The translations under genes and the position numbers were made by a program. This document shows, in pieces, positions 52,687-60,997 of a stretch of DNA of 64,000 bases. This stretch comes from Candidatus Poribacteria bacterium (GTDB lineage Bacteria; Poribacteria; WGA-4E; PCPOR2b): NCBI GenBank assembly GCA_022822005.1, contig JAJECO010000016.1, positions 1 to 64,000 of the forward strand, given 5' to 3'. Under the pieces are notes generated by a model. The model saw only the letters and a list, made by a program, of their open reading frames with translations, did not search any database and had not been told where the DNA came from. Position 1 is the stretch's first letter. The number at the start of each line of letters is the position of its first letter.

Positions 52687-53143
52687 GATAGATTCTCCTC
52701 TCAAAGATAAGGCAGCATCATTATAGCAAGTTAACACGGAGAAAGTCAAGTGGATTGGTGCAAATTTAACATGATGAAATCCTCAAGCGACTGGTTATCA
52801 GCGATGATATCGCTGGGGATAACGACGCAGGATGTACTGGATTCGGCGTCGGTGGTTGCGGGTGATTTGCTAGGCAATATCTAATTCAGTTTACTGCGCT
52901 GTCCGTTCTCCCGTTTAGTAGGCGCTGTTTTCAACTGCGCTGTCCGTTCTCCCGTTTGGTAGGCGCTGTTTCCAACTGCGCCGATGCGGTGCGGTTAGAA
53001 ACCGCACCTACCGGGGTGGATTGAAGTCGGTGCGGTGAGAAAACGCACCTACCGGGGGCGGAGTAGATTTGAACATATACCTAACTTAGGTTATAATTCT
53101 TGCTGTTTGGTGTAAGAACACCATAACCTAAGGAGGATTAACG
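52687..53143. repeat. Gap with small open reading frame and REP quartet
   Basis: A 37-codon frame at 52771-52884 (MMKSSSDWLSAMISLGI, then DVLDSASVVAGDLLGNI) is uninterrupted but lacks a ribosome site. The REPs are GTAGGCGC-n-GCGC (52918-52940, 52960-52982) and GGTGCGGTtagaAACCGCACC-CTAC (52989-53012) with a diverged copy (53029-53052). AAGGAGG precedes the LRR gene. Confidence 0.5.
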
Positions 53144-55162
53144 ATGATTCGATTTAAGACATTCAGATACAGTTTGGGGATTTTGATTATAGGTGCCGCG
53201 CTCTGCGGTTTTTGGCAGCGTGCCAACGCCCAAATTGTGGAGATACCTGACCCTAACTTGGAGCGGGCTATCCGTGAGGAATTGGGGTTGTCATCTGGAG
53301 TGCCGGTGACCCAACAAGACATGCTACTATTAGACACACTTACTGCCAGGGATGCCCAAATAGAAAATCTTACCGGATTGGAATATGCGATTCGTGTGAG
53401 AGAGATATTCCTCCAAAGAAATCAGGTCCGAGACATCACTCCATTGAGAGAGCTGGCAAACTTGAAAGTTCTATACCTTTCAAAAAACCCAATTTCCGAT
53501 TTGTCCCCCTTGTCCGGCATCATTTCACTCCGAACCCTCGCCCTTACCCACATACCGATACAGGACCTTTCAATTCTTTCAAACCTCACACAGTTAGAGC
53601 ACTTGGGGCTTCTGCTGTGTGAGATAACAGATATTACCCCGCTTGCGAACCTGACACAGCTGAGATTTCTTGATCTAGGTGAGAATCAGATTGTGGATAT
53701 AGGTCCCCTTGCCAATTTAACTGCACTAGAAGAACTCAGAATCCACAAGAATCTGATTGTCGATTTTAGTCCAATTCAAGGGATATCGTTTAACGTGCTT
53801 CGATACGATGAGGTGTGTGCGCTGCCAGATCCTCCGATTCAAGACCGCATTGAGAAGCAGACCTTTCCGTCTGTTATGACAGGTTGGCATCACTCAGTCG
53901 TTAATCTGCCTGAATTATCTTATGAAGAGCTCGTATCATATCACGATCTTTTTTGGGGCCATCTTCCTTTTGACCTCCGTTTCGACGCGCAGCCACCATG
54001 GGACCGACTGGTAGGTGAGGTAGACCGTGCAATGGCCAAACGGACCGAACTCCTTGCCAAAAACCCCAGTATGCTTTTTCTTGCTGAGATCCGCATAAGA
54101 AATGCTGGTGTAGGCGATCAATATCCCGAAGATTGGTTCGGATGGTTAAGAGACGAAGATGGAAATCTTCTGCGAGAGAAACCTCGTAGCCCTACAAACA
54201 TCGGTTACGCTATTGATTTAAGGATGGAAGAAGTCCAAGATCTCATTGTTGAACAGGCAATTTCTGTTTCAAGATGTGGATTATACGACGGCATTATGTT
54301 TGATACATGGGCAGACGGTGGAATGATTCTTATCGGTCTGGATCAGAATGGAACTATACACGTCTATGACCACGTAGACGCAAGTGTGCGTCTCTCAATA
54401 ATCGAACGAATTCGTGAGGCAGTCCCTGAAGATTTTCTGATACTGGTCAATAGTAATTGGGATAAACTTCCACTTTCAATTCCTTATATCAACGGCGGTA
54501 TGATGGAAACCCATCGGGACTCCGACAGCGGTTACACAACCAGCAGACTTGCCGGGATTGAAGATGCGCTCCTCTGGTTTGAAGAAAACGCCAGAGAACC
54601 GAAAATTAATTGTTTACAGGGCTCGGGGGTTCCCACTGAGTCGCCAGATAGCCCAACGAATCGTCGTTGGATGCGTGTGTTCACGACCATGAGCCTTACC
54701 CTTTCCGATGGATACGTGGTGTATACGACAGGACACTATTACCAAGATCACTTCTGGTATCCCTTCTGGGATGCCGATCTCGGACGACCTGTTGGACCCA
54801 CAGCGCAGCGCTATCAAGAAGATATTGAGAGTTTGTATATCAGAGAGTTCACCAACGGCTGGGCGGTCCATAATCGGAGTGGGAGTGAACAAACAATTAC
54901 ACTGCCGTCATCTGCCACCCCCGTATCTGATAGGGGAAGCACCGCTGCATCCATCACCCACTTGCTACCGGACCTCGACGGTGAAATCTACCTCAAAGCC
55001 AAAAACCCCGCTGATGTCAACGGCGACTGGGTCGTCAATATTCTGGATTTGGTTCAGGTGGCTAATGGGTTGGGTATGTCTGGACCAGATCCGAATGGCG
55101 ATGGGGTGGTCAATGTTCTGGATTTGGTGTTTGTCGTTGGATACTTTTCAGCGGAGGAATAA
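53144..55162 (+). CDS. Secreted LRR - GH-like - dockerin protein
   Basis: 672 residues with a perfect AAGGAGG. Signal peptide MIRFKTFRYSLGILIIGAALCGFWQRANAQ. Residues about 30-225 are internalin-type leucine-rich repeats (LANLKVLYLSKNPISDLSPLSG, LTQLRFLDLGENQIVDIGPLAN). The middle, about 240-600, is a GH-like barrel (MTGWHHSVVNLPELSYEEL, YDGIMFDTWADGG, FLILVNSNWD, YINGGMMETH). It ends with a type I dockerin: DVNGDWVVNILDLVQVANGLG and DPNGDGVVNVLDLVFVVGYFS. LRR plus GH-like plus dockerin in one chain is unusual. The dockerin implies a cohesin partner elsewhere. Confidence 0.82.
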   Translation: MIRFKTFRYSLGILIIGAALCGFWQRANAQIVEIPDPNLERAIREELGLSSGVPVTQQDMLLLDTLTARDAQIENLTGLEYAIRVREIFLQRNQVRDITPLRELANLKVLYLSKNPISDLSPLSGIISLRTLALTHIPIQDLSILSNLTQLEHLGLLLCEITDITPLANLTQLRFLDLGENQIVDIGPLANLTALEELRIHKNLIVDFSPIQGISFNVLRYDEVCALPDPPIQDRIEKQTFPSVMTGWHHSVVNLPELSYEELVSYHDLFWGHLPFDLRFDAQPPWDRLVGEVDRAMAKRTELLAKNPSMLFLAEIRIRNAGVGDQYPEDWFGWLRDEDGNLLREKPRSPTNIGYAIDLRMEEVQDLIVEQAISVSRCGLYDGIMFDTWADGGMILIGLDQNGTIHVYDHVDASVRLSIIERIREAVPEDFLILVNSNWDKLPLSIPYINGGMMETHRDSDSGYTTSRLAGIEDALLWFEENAREPKINCLQGSGVPTESPDSPTNRRWMRVFTTMSLTLSDGYVVYTTGHYYQDHFWYPFWDADLGRPVGPTAQRYQEDIESLYIREFTNGWAVHNRSGSEQTITLPSSATPVSDRGSTAASITHLLPDLDGEIYLKAKNPADVNGDWVVNILDLVQVANGLGMSGPDPNGDGVVNVLDLVFVVGYFSAEE

Positions 55163-55170
55163 GGATACGA

Positions 55171-55270
55171 ATGATAATCACACGGACGCCGTTACGGATC
55201 GTTTTTTTACGGCGGCACGGATTGACCCCGAAAAATATCCTACAGCTTCAGCCGTATCTGGTCACCTATG
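55171..55270 (+). pseudogene. Possible GHMP-kinase 5' remnant
   Basis: The ATG at 55171 has GGAGGAATAAGG upstream and begins MIITRTPLRIVF, the opening of heptose-7-phosphate-type GHMP kinases (family: RTPLRISF-GGGTD). Here the expected GGGTD is out of frame (tacggcggcacggattga reads YGGTD-stop), then DPEKYPTASAVSG in a third frame. So the gene was damaged by frameshifts. A heptosyltransferase gene lies 1.8 kb downstream, which fits. Weak but specific. Confidence 0.35.
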
Positions 55271-55349
55271 AAGATTTTATCGAACCTGAAACGTGGCTGG
55301 CGATGGCTGAGGGCATGATGAATTTTCTCGAAATTCCTTTTGCTAAAGC

Positions 55350-55420
55350 TGTTTTATCTGCGAAAATCAGCGAAATCTGCGTCTGTATCTGCTTTCAGAA
55401 ATTAAGGTGCGTAAGCCCTA
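55350..55420. repeat. Repeat fragment with MITE end
   Basis: Reverse complement of TAGGGCTTACGCA...gcagatttcgctgattttcgcagat, ending TGCGTAAGCCCTA at 55408-55420. Related sequence is in the composite element at 32973 and at 60807-60895. Confidence 0.5.
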
Positions 55421-55451
55421 ATTGGTCAGATGTTTTCTGAGGTGAATTAAC

Positions 55452-56543
55452 ATGCCCACACGATGGCTACTTGTGTTTTTGGGGATTTACGCGACAATTC
55501 TACTGGTCGGGTGTGAGGCCGATGAAGGTCAAACTTCGTCTCCAGTGACAGAATCAATAGAGCCGTTCTCCACTGACCCCAATGCGGATAGACCTTCTGC
55601 TAGGGTGCTTGAACGGTACGGGATATTCTTCCCCAACGGTGTGAAGCACTCGATTCCGATGAACGACATCCATGACGGGGGACCTGGTATAGATGGCATT
55701 GCTGCCCTGACCCAGCCCCGATTCATTCCGGCGGCGGCAGCGGATTACATGGAGGAGGATGATCGGGTCCTCGGTATCACACTCGGTGGGAAGAGCCGCG
55801 CCTATCCCTTGCGCATTCTGGTCAATCATGAAATAGTCAACGACACCTTGGGCGATAGACCGGCCCTTGTGACTTTCTGCCCGGAATGCGGCACCGGTAT
55901 TGCTTTTGACCCAACCGTTGATGGTAAAGCGCTTGAGTTTGGCGTGTCCGGCACCCTTTACCAACGGAATCTGTTGATGTATGACAGAGGTAGTGATACA
56001 CCGAGTTTATGGCTACAAGCGAGCGGTGAAGCGGTCGTGGGTCCGAAAACGGGCATCTCGCTCGATAGGGTACCGATAGCGCAGGCACTTTGGCGTGAGT
56101 GGAAAGTGGCCCACCCGAATACGACTGTACTGAGTAAGGAGACGGGACATAATTACAGCTACATTCCTTATCCTGACCTCCTGGACCGGATACCGAAACA
56201 GATTCTCGGCGTAATCGTGGGCGATGAACAGAAGGCGTATTTTTTTAAGGATCTGCGTCAGATGCAGGTGATCAACGATGTCATTGACGGCGTTCCAATT
56301 GTGCTGATTGCGAGTCCGGATTCAAACGCCGTTCGTGTTTACAAGCGGAAGAACGATCAATTTGAAGGGACGTTTGAACAGGTTAGGGATAGCCGTAGCC
56401 GGACGGTATGGGAACTTTCGGAGGAGATGCTCTTGAACCCGAAAACGGGTGAGTCACTTGAACGCGTCCCTGACGTATTCGTTTCCTATGCGGGTGCTTG
56501 GGCGAGGTTTTTTCCGGACACACTCATCTACCAAAAACCTTAG
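55452..56543 (+). CDS. DUF3179 lipoprotein
   Basis: 363 residues. Lipoprotein signal MPTRWLLVFLGIYATILLVGC with Cys21. DUF3179 hallmarks: RFIPAAAADYMEEDDRVLGITLGGKSRAYPLRILVNHEIVND, TFCPECGTGIAF with a CxxC pair, GVSGTLYQRNLLMYDRGSDTPSLWLQASGEAVVGP. The function of the domain is unknown. GAGG precedes the ATG. Common in Planctomycetes and Poribacteria. Confidence 0.88.
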   Translation: MPTRWLLVFLGIYATILLVGCEADEGQTSSPVTESIEPFSTDPNADRPSARVLERYGIFFPNGVKHSIPMNDIHDGGPGIDGIAALTQPRFIPAAAADYMEEDDRVLGITLGGKSRAYPLRILVNHEIVNDTLGDRPALVTFCPECGTGIAFDPTVDGKALEFGVSGTLYQRNLLMYDRGSDTPSLWLQASGEAVVGPKTGISLDRVPIAQALWREWKVAHPNTTVLSKETGHNYSYIPYPDLLDRIPKQILGVIVGDEQKAYFFKDLRQMQVINDVIDGVPIVLIASPDSNAVRVYKRKNDQFEGTFEQVRDSRSRTVWELSEEMLLNPKTGESLERVPDVFVSYAGAWARFFPDTLIYQKP

Positions 56544-57035
56544 TGCGTCAATTCGTAGGTTCGGCTTGCTGTAATCAGGGGAACCGTACCGTCTCCCAAC
56601 ACCTGCCCAATGTGCATTCTGGTAAGCTGCGGATAGGGCTATTCAGTTTTAGGCTTATTACCCGTTTTGTTTGAAAAGTCGGAGTCGGGAAGTCGCTCAT
56701 AGAGCGAGGTGTCGGGATTGGGAAATCCCTCCTACAAAAAAACTATGGTGAATTCTATAATTACTGATACACTTTCAACGCACAACCAACCCCCTAAATC
56801 CCGCCCCCGATAAATCGGGATGTACCACTTATCAGGGGGACTTGATGAGGCTTCGATAAGGGGCACTATTGGTGAACGTCTACATATTTATATCGTTCAC
56901 TATAAATGACCCTAAAAGCTGCGAAAGATCACTGTTGCTCTGAAGGTAAGAACGTGATACAATGAAGGCAGGCGCTTTTTCAGAGACTCGCCGTATGGTT
57001 ATTCAGAAATAGTTACCCTTATCCGTGGGGGCGAC
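56544..57035. repeat. Gap with REP and MITE-like element
   Basis: GTCGGGATT-ggga-AATCCCTC-CTAC (56713-56736) and a ctatggtgaattctataatta...ttcactataa element (56744-56904). The right half of the latter is nearly identical to 22300-22369. No gene. Confidence 0.55.
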
Positions 57036-58100
57036 ATGAAAAATATCCTTCTCATCCGTCTCAGTTCACTTGGCGATATTGTTTTAACCTCGCCAGCCAT
57101 CCGTGCGGTGCGACAGCATTTCCCGCAGGCACATATCGCAATGCTTGTGGGGAAGCAGTTTGCCGATCTGCTCACGGCAAATCCCCATCTGGACGAGGTT
57201 ATTACGTTTGACCGAAAGGCGGGAAACAAGGATACGGGTCAGATGCGACGGGTGATTCGCCTCCTGCGAGAGCGGCGTTTTGATCTGGTCATTGATTTTC
57301 AGCGCAAGTTTCGCACGAGCTTGCTCGGATATCTGAGCGGTGCGAAATGTCGCGTTGGGTATCATCAGCCCAATGGGATGTTGTGCACCGTCCGTGTGCC
57401 AGACCGTAGTAACAGAGCGGTCCGTGCGGGTCGAATTTCGTCGGCGCCCGCCATCGATCGCTATTTTGCGTTGCTTCATGCAATTGGTGTGGAGGCAACC
57501 GACAAGACGTTGGAGCTGTTTATTACGGACACGGATCGTGCTTTTTCACACGAACTTATGGCGACCAAAGGAATAAAGGCGGATCGACCAAAGATTGGGC
57601 TGTTTCCGGGCGCGGCGTGGAAGTTGCGGGAGTGGATGCCTGACCGCTTTGCAGCGATAGGCGATCGTGCAGCACAGGAATTTGGCGCGCAGGTGCTACT
57701 TTTTGGGGGACCTGCCGAGGGGGAGCTTGTTCAGCAGGTAGGGGATCTCATGACAACCGAGGCGATTCCGCTCGCTGGCACGCTGCACATCCGTCAGTTA
57801 GCGGGGTTGATTGAGCAGTGTGATTTATTTGTTACAAACGATACGGGACCGATGCACGTCGCCGCAGCGATGCAGACACCGACGGTGGCGCTGTTCGGAC
57901 CGGGCGACCATATCCGCTTTCAACCGCTCGATCCGATCCATACAACGATCCGGCACCATGTACCGTGTAACCCGTGCAAACAGTTCACGAACAGGTGCAA
58001 AAACAATATCTGTATGAAGTTAATCACCGTTGATGAGGTATGGGAGACGGTGCATAAGAATTTATCAAATACATGTAAGGCTGCACCATATTATCAGTAG
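57036..58100 (+). CDS. Glycosyltransferase family 9 (heptosyltransferase-like)
   Basis: 354 residues. It begins KNILLIRLSSLGDIVLTSPAIRAVRQHFPQAHI, the GT9 N-terminal domain, and has FVTNDTGPMHVAAAMQTPTVALFGPGDH in the sugar-nucleotide-binding C-terminal half. A cysteine motif (CNPCKQFTNRCKNNIC) near the end is usual in LPS heptosyltransferases. Likely adds ADP-heptose to lipopolysaccharide. A putative heptose-kinase remnant lies upstream at 55171. A GGGGG-rich stretch precedes the ATG. Confidence 0.9.
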   Translation: MKNILLIRLSSLGDIVLTSPAIRAVRQHFPQAHIAMLVGKQFADLLTANPHLDEVITFDRKAGNKDTGQMRRVIRLLRERRFDLVIDFQRKFRTSLLGYLSGAKCRVGYHQPNGMLCTVRVPDRSNRAVRAGRISSAPAIDRYFALLHAIGVEATDKTLELFITDTDRAFSHELMATKGIKADRPKIGLFPGAAWKLREWMPDRFAAIGDRAAQEFGAQVLLFGGPAEGELVQQVGDLMTTEAIPLAGTLHIRQLAGLIEQCDLFVTNDTGPMHVAAAMQTPTVALFGPGDHIRFQPLDPIHTTIRHHVPCNPCKQFTNRCKNNICMKLITVDEVWETVHKNLSNTCKAAPYYQ

Positions 58101-58122
58101 CACAGATAAGAGAGGAGAAAAA

Positions 58123-59181
58123 ATGGCTGTTCAATACAAAGAATTTCGGGTGTCCAACGATGCGATGGACGACCCTGAAGAACTTCAGCGCCGGATACAG
58201 GATGAGGGCTACCTGTTCTTTAGGAAACTACAAGATCCGGACAAGCTATTGGACCTACGGCGAGAGATGCTGACGGCCATACAGGAGGGCGGTTGGCTTG
58301 TCCCCGGAACCGACCCGATGGATGGGATCGCTGATATCTCGCGTCAATGTACGGAAGGAAATGCTGAGTACACCGATGTCTATCACGAGGTTTATAAGTT
58401 GGAATCCTTTCATCGGTCGGGCCATTGGCCTGAGGTCATCGATATGATGGAGAAGGTGATCGGCGATTCGGTGTTGCCGCATCCGCAGAAAATTGCCCGT
58501 CTATGGTTTCCAAAGTACACGGAACACACCACGCCGATACATCAAGATTTCGTGCACTTCCAAGGGAATTTTCAGACGTATACCTGCTGGGCACCTGTCG
58601 GTGATTGTCCAATCGAACTGGGTGGACTTGCGTTGATACCGGGCTCGCACAAGGTTGGCAAGGTTCTCGATCATCACTTCTCGCTCGGCGCTGGCGCTCA
58701 AAAGATCTATGCCGACGAGGTGGAGGGTGAGTGGCACACCACGGACTATGAGATCGGGGATTCCTTAATCTTTTTGGCGTTGACGATACATCAGGCGTTG
58801 CCCAATTTCACAGAGGATAGACTCCGCGTCTCATTAGATAACCGGTATCACGCGCTGGGCGATCCGATAGCGGAGCATATGCTGGAGCCGCACCTCAACA
58901 GTTCCAGTGAACTTCTTTGGGAGGATGTGTACAAGGATTGGGAATCGGACGATCTGAAGTATTATTGGGAGGATTTGGAGCACCCCATCGTTCCAAGAGA
59001 TCTCAGTTTCGGCGAAAAGGTATTTGCGGAGGCGTTGGATCTTGCGAGGGAGGGCGACTCACACGCGATTTTGCACCTGAATCGGATCATCAGACGGGAT
59101 CCAACGTCGGATGCTGCGAAGCAGGCTATGGAAGCGTTGGAGGACGCGAAGGCGGTAGATAGTGGAGCTGCTGCGGGTTAA
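58123..59181 (+). CDS. PhyH-family oxygenase
   Basis: 352 residues; AGAGGAG seven bases before the ATG at 58123. Ligands: H140-Q-D142 (TTPIHQDFVHFQG) and distal H223 (ALTIHQALPNFTEDRLR). The N-terminal half (DAMDDPEELQRRIQDEGYLFFRKLQDPDKLL) is like other PhyH proteins. Tail residues 300-350 are helical and add to the usual length. 22 bp after the heptosyltransferase gene, so probably co-transcribed; substrate unknown. Confidence 0.88.
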   Translation: MAVQYKEFRVSNDAMDDPEELQRRIQDEGYLFFRKLQDPDKLLDLRREMLTAIQEGGWLVPGTDPMDGIADISRQCTEGNAEYTDVYHEVYKLESFHRSGHWPEVIDMMEKVIGDSVLPHPQKIARLWFPKYTEHTTPIHQDFVHFQGNFQTYTCWAPVGDCPIELGGLALIPGSHKVGKVLDHHFSLGAGAQKIYADEVEGEWHTTDYEIGDSLIFLALTIHQALPNFTEDRLRVSLDNRYHALGDPIAEHMLEPHLNSSSELLWEDVYKDWESDDLKYYWEDLEHPIVPRDLSFGEKVFAEALDLAREGDSHAILHLNRIIRRDPTSDAAKQAMEALEDAKAVDSGAAAG

Positions 59182-59197
59182 TCAATGAGTTCATTTA

Positions 59198-59358
59198 TAG
59201 GACTTACGCAAATTTAGCATGCGGCGCGATATTTTTTTATTTTTAACCCCTACATCCTAACCCCCCTAGCCCCCCTTGTCAGGGGGGAAAGATGGATCGG
59301 GACTTATCAGGGGGAAACCCTTGTCAGGGGGACTTATGAACGCGCTGCGTAAGTTCTA
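59198..59358. repeat. MITE-like element (TAGGACTTACGCA family)
   Basis: Ends TAGGACTTACGCA and TGCGTAAGTTCTA, with ATTTA on both sides (59193-59197, 59359-59363). Interior: gcggcgcgatatt then tandem AACCC/GGGGGA cores. The right target duplication includes the TAA stop of the minus-strand amidase (59361-59363). Confidence 0.82.
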
Positions 59359-59360
59359 AT

Positions 59361-60770
59361 TTAATTGAGTGGGGGTCGCTTGTCCGCCCACGGTGCGAGG
59401 GCTTCAAAAGCGGCAGACGCGCGGAGGACGGTTACATCGTCGCGCCACCGCCCGACGATCTGTAGCCCAACCGGTAGTCCATTGTGGTCAAAGCCGCAAG
59501 GAACTGATGCTGCGGGCTGACCGGTGATGTTAAATGGATAGGTGAACGCTGTCCAACTCAGATAGGTGGTGGGTTGCCCGTCGATCTGTCCCGGATGATC
59601 ATCGCCAGCCGGAAACGCCGTCACAGGCAGTGTGGGGGTTAGTACCAGGTCGTATCCCTCCATAAATTCGCGCCAAGCGTGATAGTAGTCATTTCGTTTT
59701 GCGTAGGCGATGGCGACCTCAGCACCCGTAAGTTCGAGTCCCTGCTCTATCACTCTCACCAAACCCGGATCAATCTGATCCCGGACCGCATCTAAGTCGT
59801 GGAGATGTATGCCGGCGAATGCGGACGCCCAGATAACATGCACAATGCTCTCCCACGGATCTTCGAGGTTGGGATGGGCTTCCTCAACGTGACAGCCGAG
59901 CTCTTCAAAGCGCAATGCTGCTTTCGTAACGATCTCACGGACTTCCGGGTCGACCAAGGCGTAACCCAGATCGGGTGACCACGCGACCCGCAGACCGGCG
60001 AGGTCCCCCTCCAGAGCAGCCAAATAATCGGTATCAGTGGGAATCGAGAGACGGTCACGCGGATCGGCACCCGCCATGATGTTCAACATCAGCGCGGAAT
60101 CGGCGACTGTCCGCGTCATGGGACCGAGGTGAGAGAACAGTTCGACCGCACTGGCGGGATATTGTGGGATGATTCCCCACGACGGCTTGAGCCCGTAGAC
60201 ACCGCAAAAACTGGTAGGAATCCGAATCGAGCCGGCGCCATCGCTCCCTTGGGCAAGGGGTCCCAATCCCGCGGCAAGCGCTGCTGTCCCACCACCGCTG
60301 GAACCGCCAGCGGTGCGACCGTGCTGCCAGGGGTTATGGGTGGAACCGATGATACGGTTGGTTGAGTCTCCCTTCCACCCGAACTCAGGGAGATTGGTTT
60401 TTCCTATTATCACAGCGCCCGCAGCGTGAAACCGATCCATGATCGGCGCATCAAAGTCCGACACCGAATCTCTGTAACGCCAGGAACCGCGGGTTGTACG
60501 AAACCCTGTCATTGCCACGAGGTCTTTTATTGAGGTTGGAATACCTGCCAACGGGGGCGGAGATTCATCGGTTTGGTAGGCTTTTTCTGCGGCACGTGCG
60601 CCCTTGAGCGCAAGTTCCGGCGTCGTTGTGATGAAGGCGTTGAGGCTCGGATTCAGTTGATCCATGCGGCGGAGTACCGCTTCAGTCACCTCAACGGGTG
60701 ACACCTCACCTTTCTGGTATAGGTCGCGCAATTGTAGGGCTGACAAATAGCAGAGATCGGTTTCTGTCAT
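59361..60770 (-). CDS. Amidase (amidase signature family)
   Basis: 469 residues. The catalytic triad fits K82 (GIPTSIK82DLVA), S157 (TAGGS157SGGGTAA) and S181 (GSDGAGS181IRIPTSFCG); the spacing of 75 and 24 residues equals that of fatty acid amide hydrolase. It resembles GatA but no gatB or gatC is nearby, so it is probably a stand-alone amidase of unknown substrate. A MITE-like element sits at the stop codon. Confidence 0.9.
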   Translation of the reverse strand: MTETDLCYLSALQLRDLYQKGEVSPVEVTEAVLRRMDQLNPSLNAFITTTPELALKGARAAEKAYQTDESPPPLAGIPTSIKDLVAMTGFRTTRGSWRYRDSVSDFDAPIMDRFHAAGAVIIGKTNLPEFGWKGDSTNRIIGSTHNPWQHGRTAGGSSGGGTAALAAGLGPLAQGSDGAGSIRIPTSFCGVYGLKPSWGIIPQYPASAVELFSHLGPMTRTVADSALMLNIMAGADPRDRLSIPTDTDYLAALEGDLAGLRVAWSPDLGYALVDPEVREIVTKAALRFEELGCHVEEAHPNLEDPWESIVHVIWASAFAGIHLHDLDAVRDQIDPGLVRVIEQGLELTGAEVAIAYAKRNDYYHAWREFMEGYDLVLTPTLPVTAFPAGDDHPGQIDGQPTTYLSWTAFTYPFNITGQPAASVPCGFDHNGLPVGLQIVGRWRDDVTVLRASAAFEALAPWADKRPPLN

Positions 60771-60997
60771 GTCTGGACTCTTTTTGTCGAAATGGAATCG
60801 GATTTATACGCTCCAGTTCTAAAAGTAGATGTGGACGCAGATCTCGCTGATTTTCGCAGATAAAAATAGAAAAGCGGGAGAGATCTGTTGTGTGGGTTCC
60901 ATAGATAGAAAAAGAAGAAAAAGCTATTTCACGCTTCTGTAAAAAATGATACAAACAATCAGCAAGCAAGTCAACGGAAAAATAGAAGGAGATTAGG
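60771..60997. repeat. Gap with decayed repeat
   Basis: 60807-60895 is similar to the left part of the composite element at 32973 (ctccagttctaaaagtag, gcagatctcgctgatt, ttcgcagataaaaatag). AAGGAG precedes the next gene. Confidence 0.5.
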
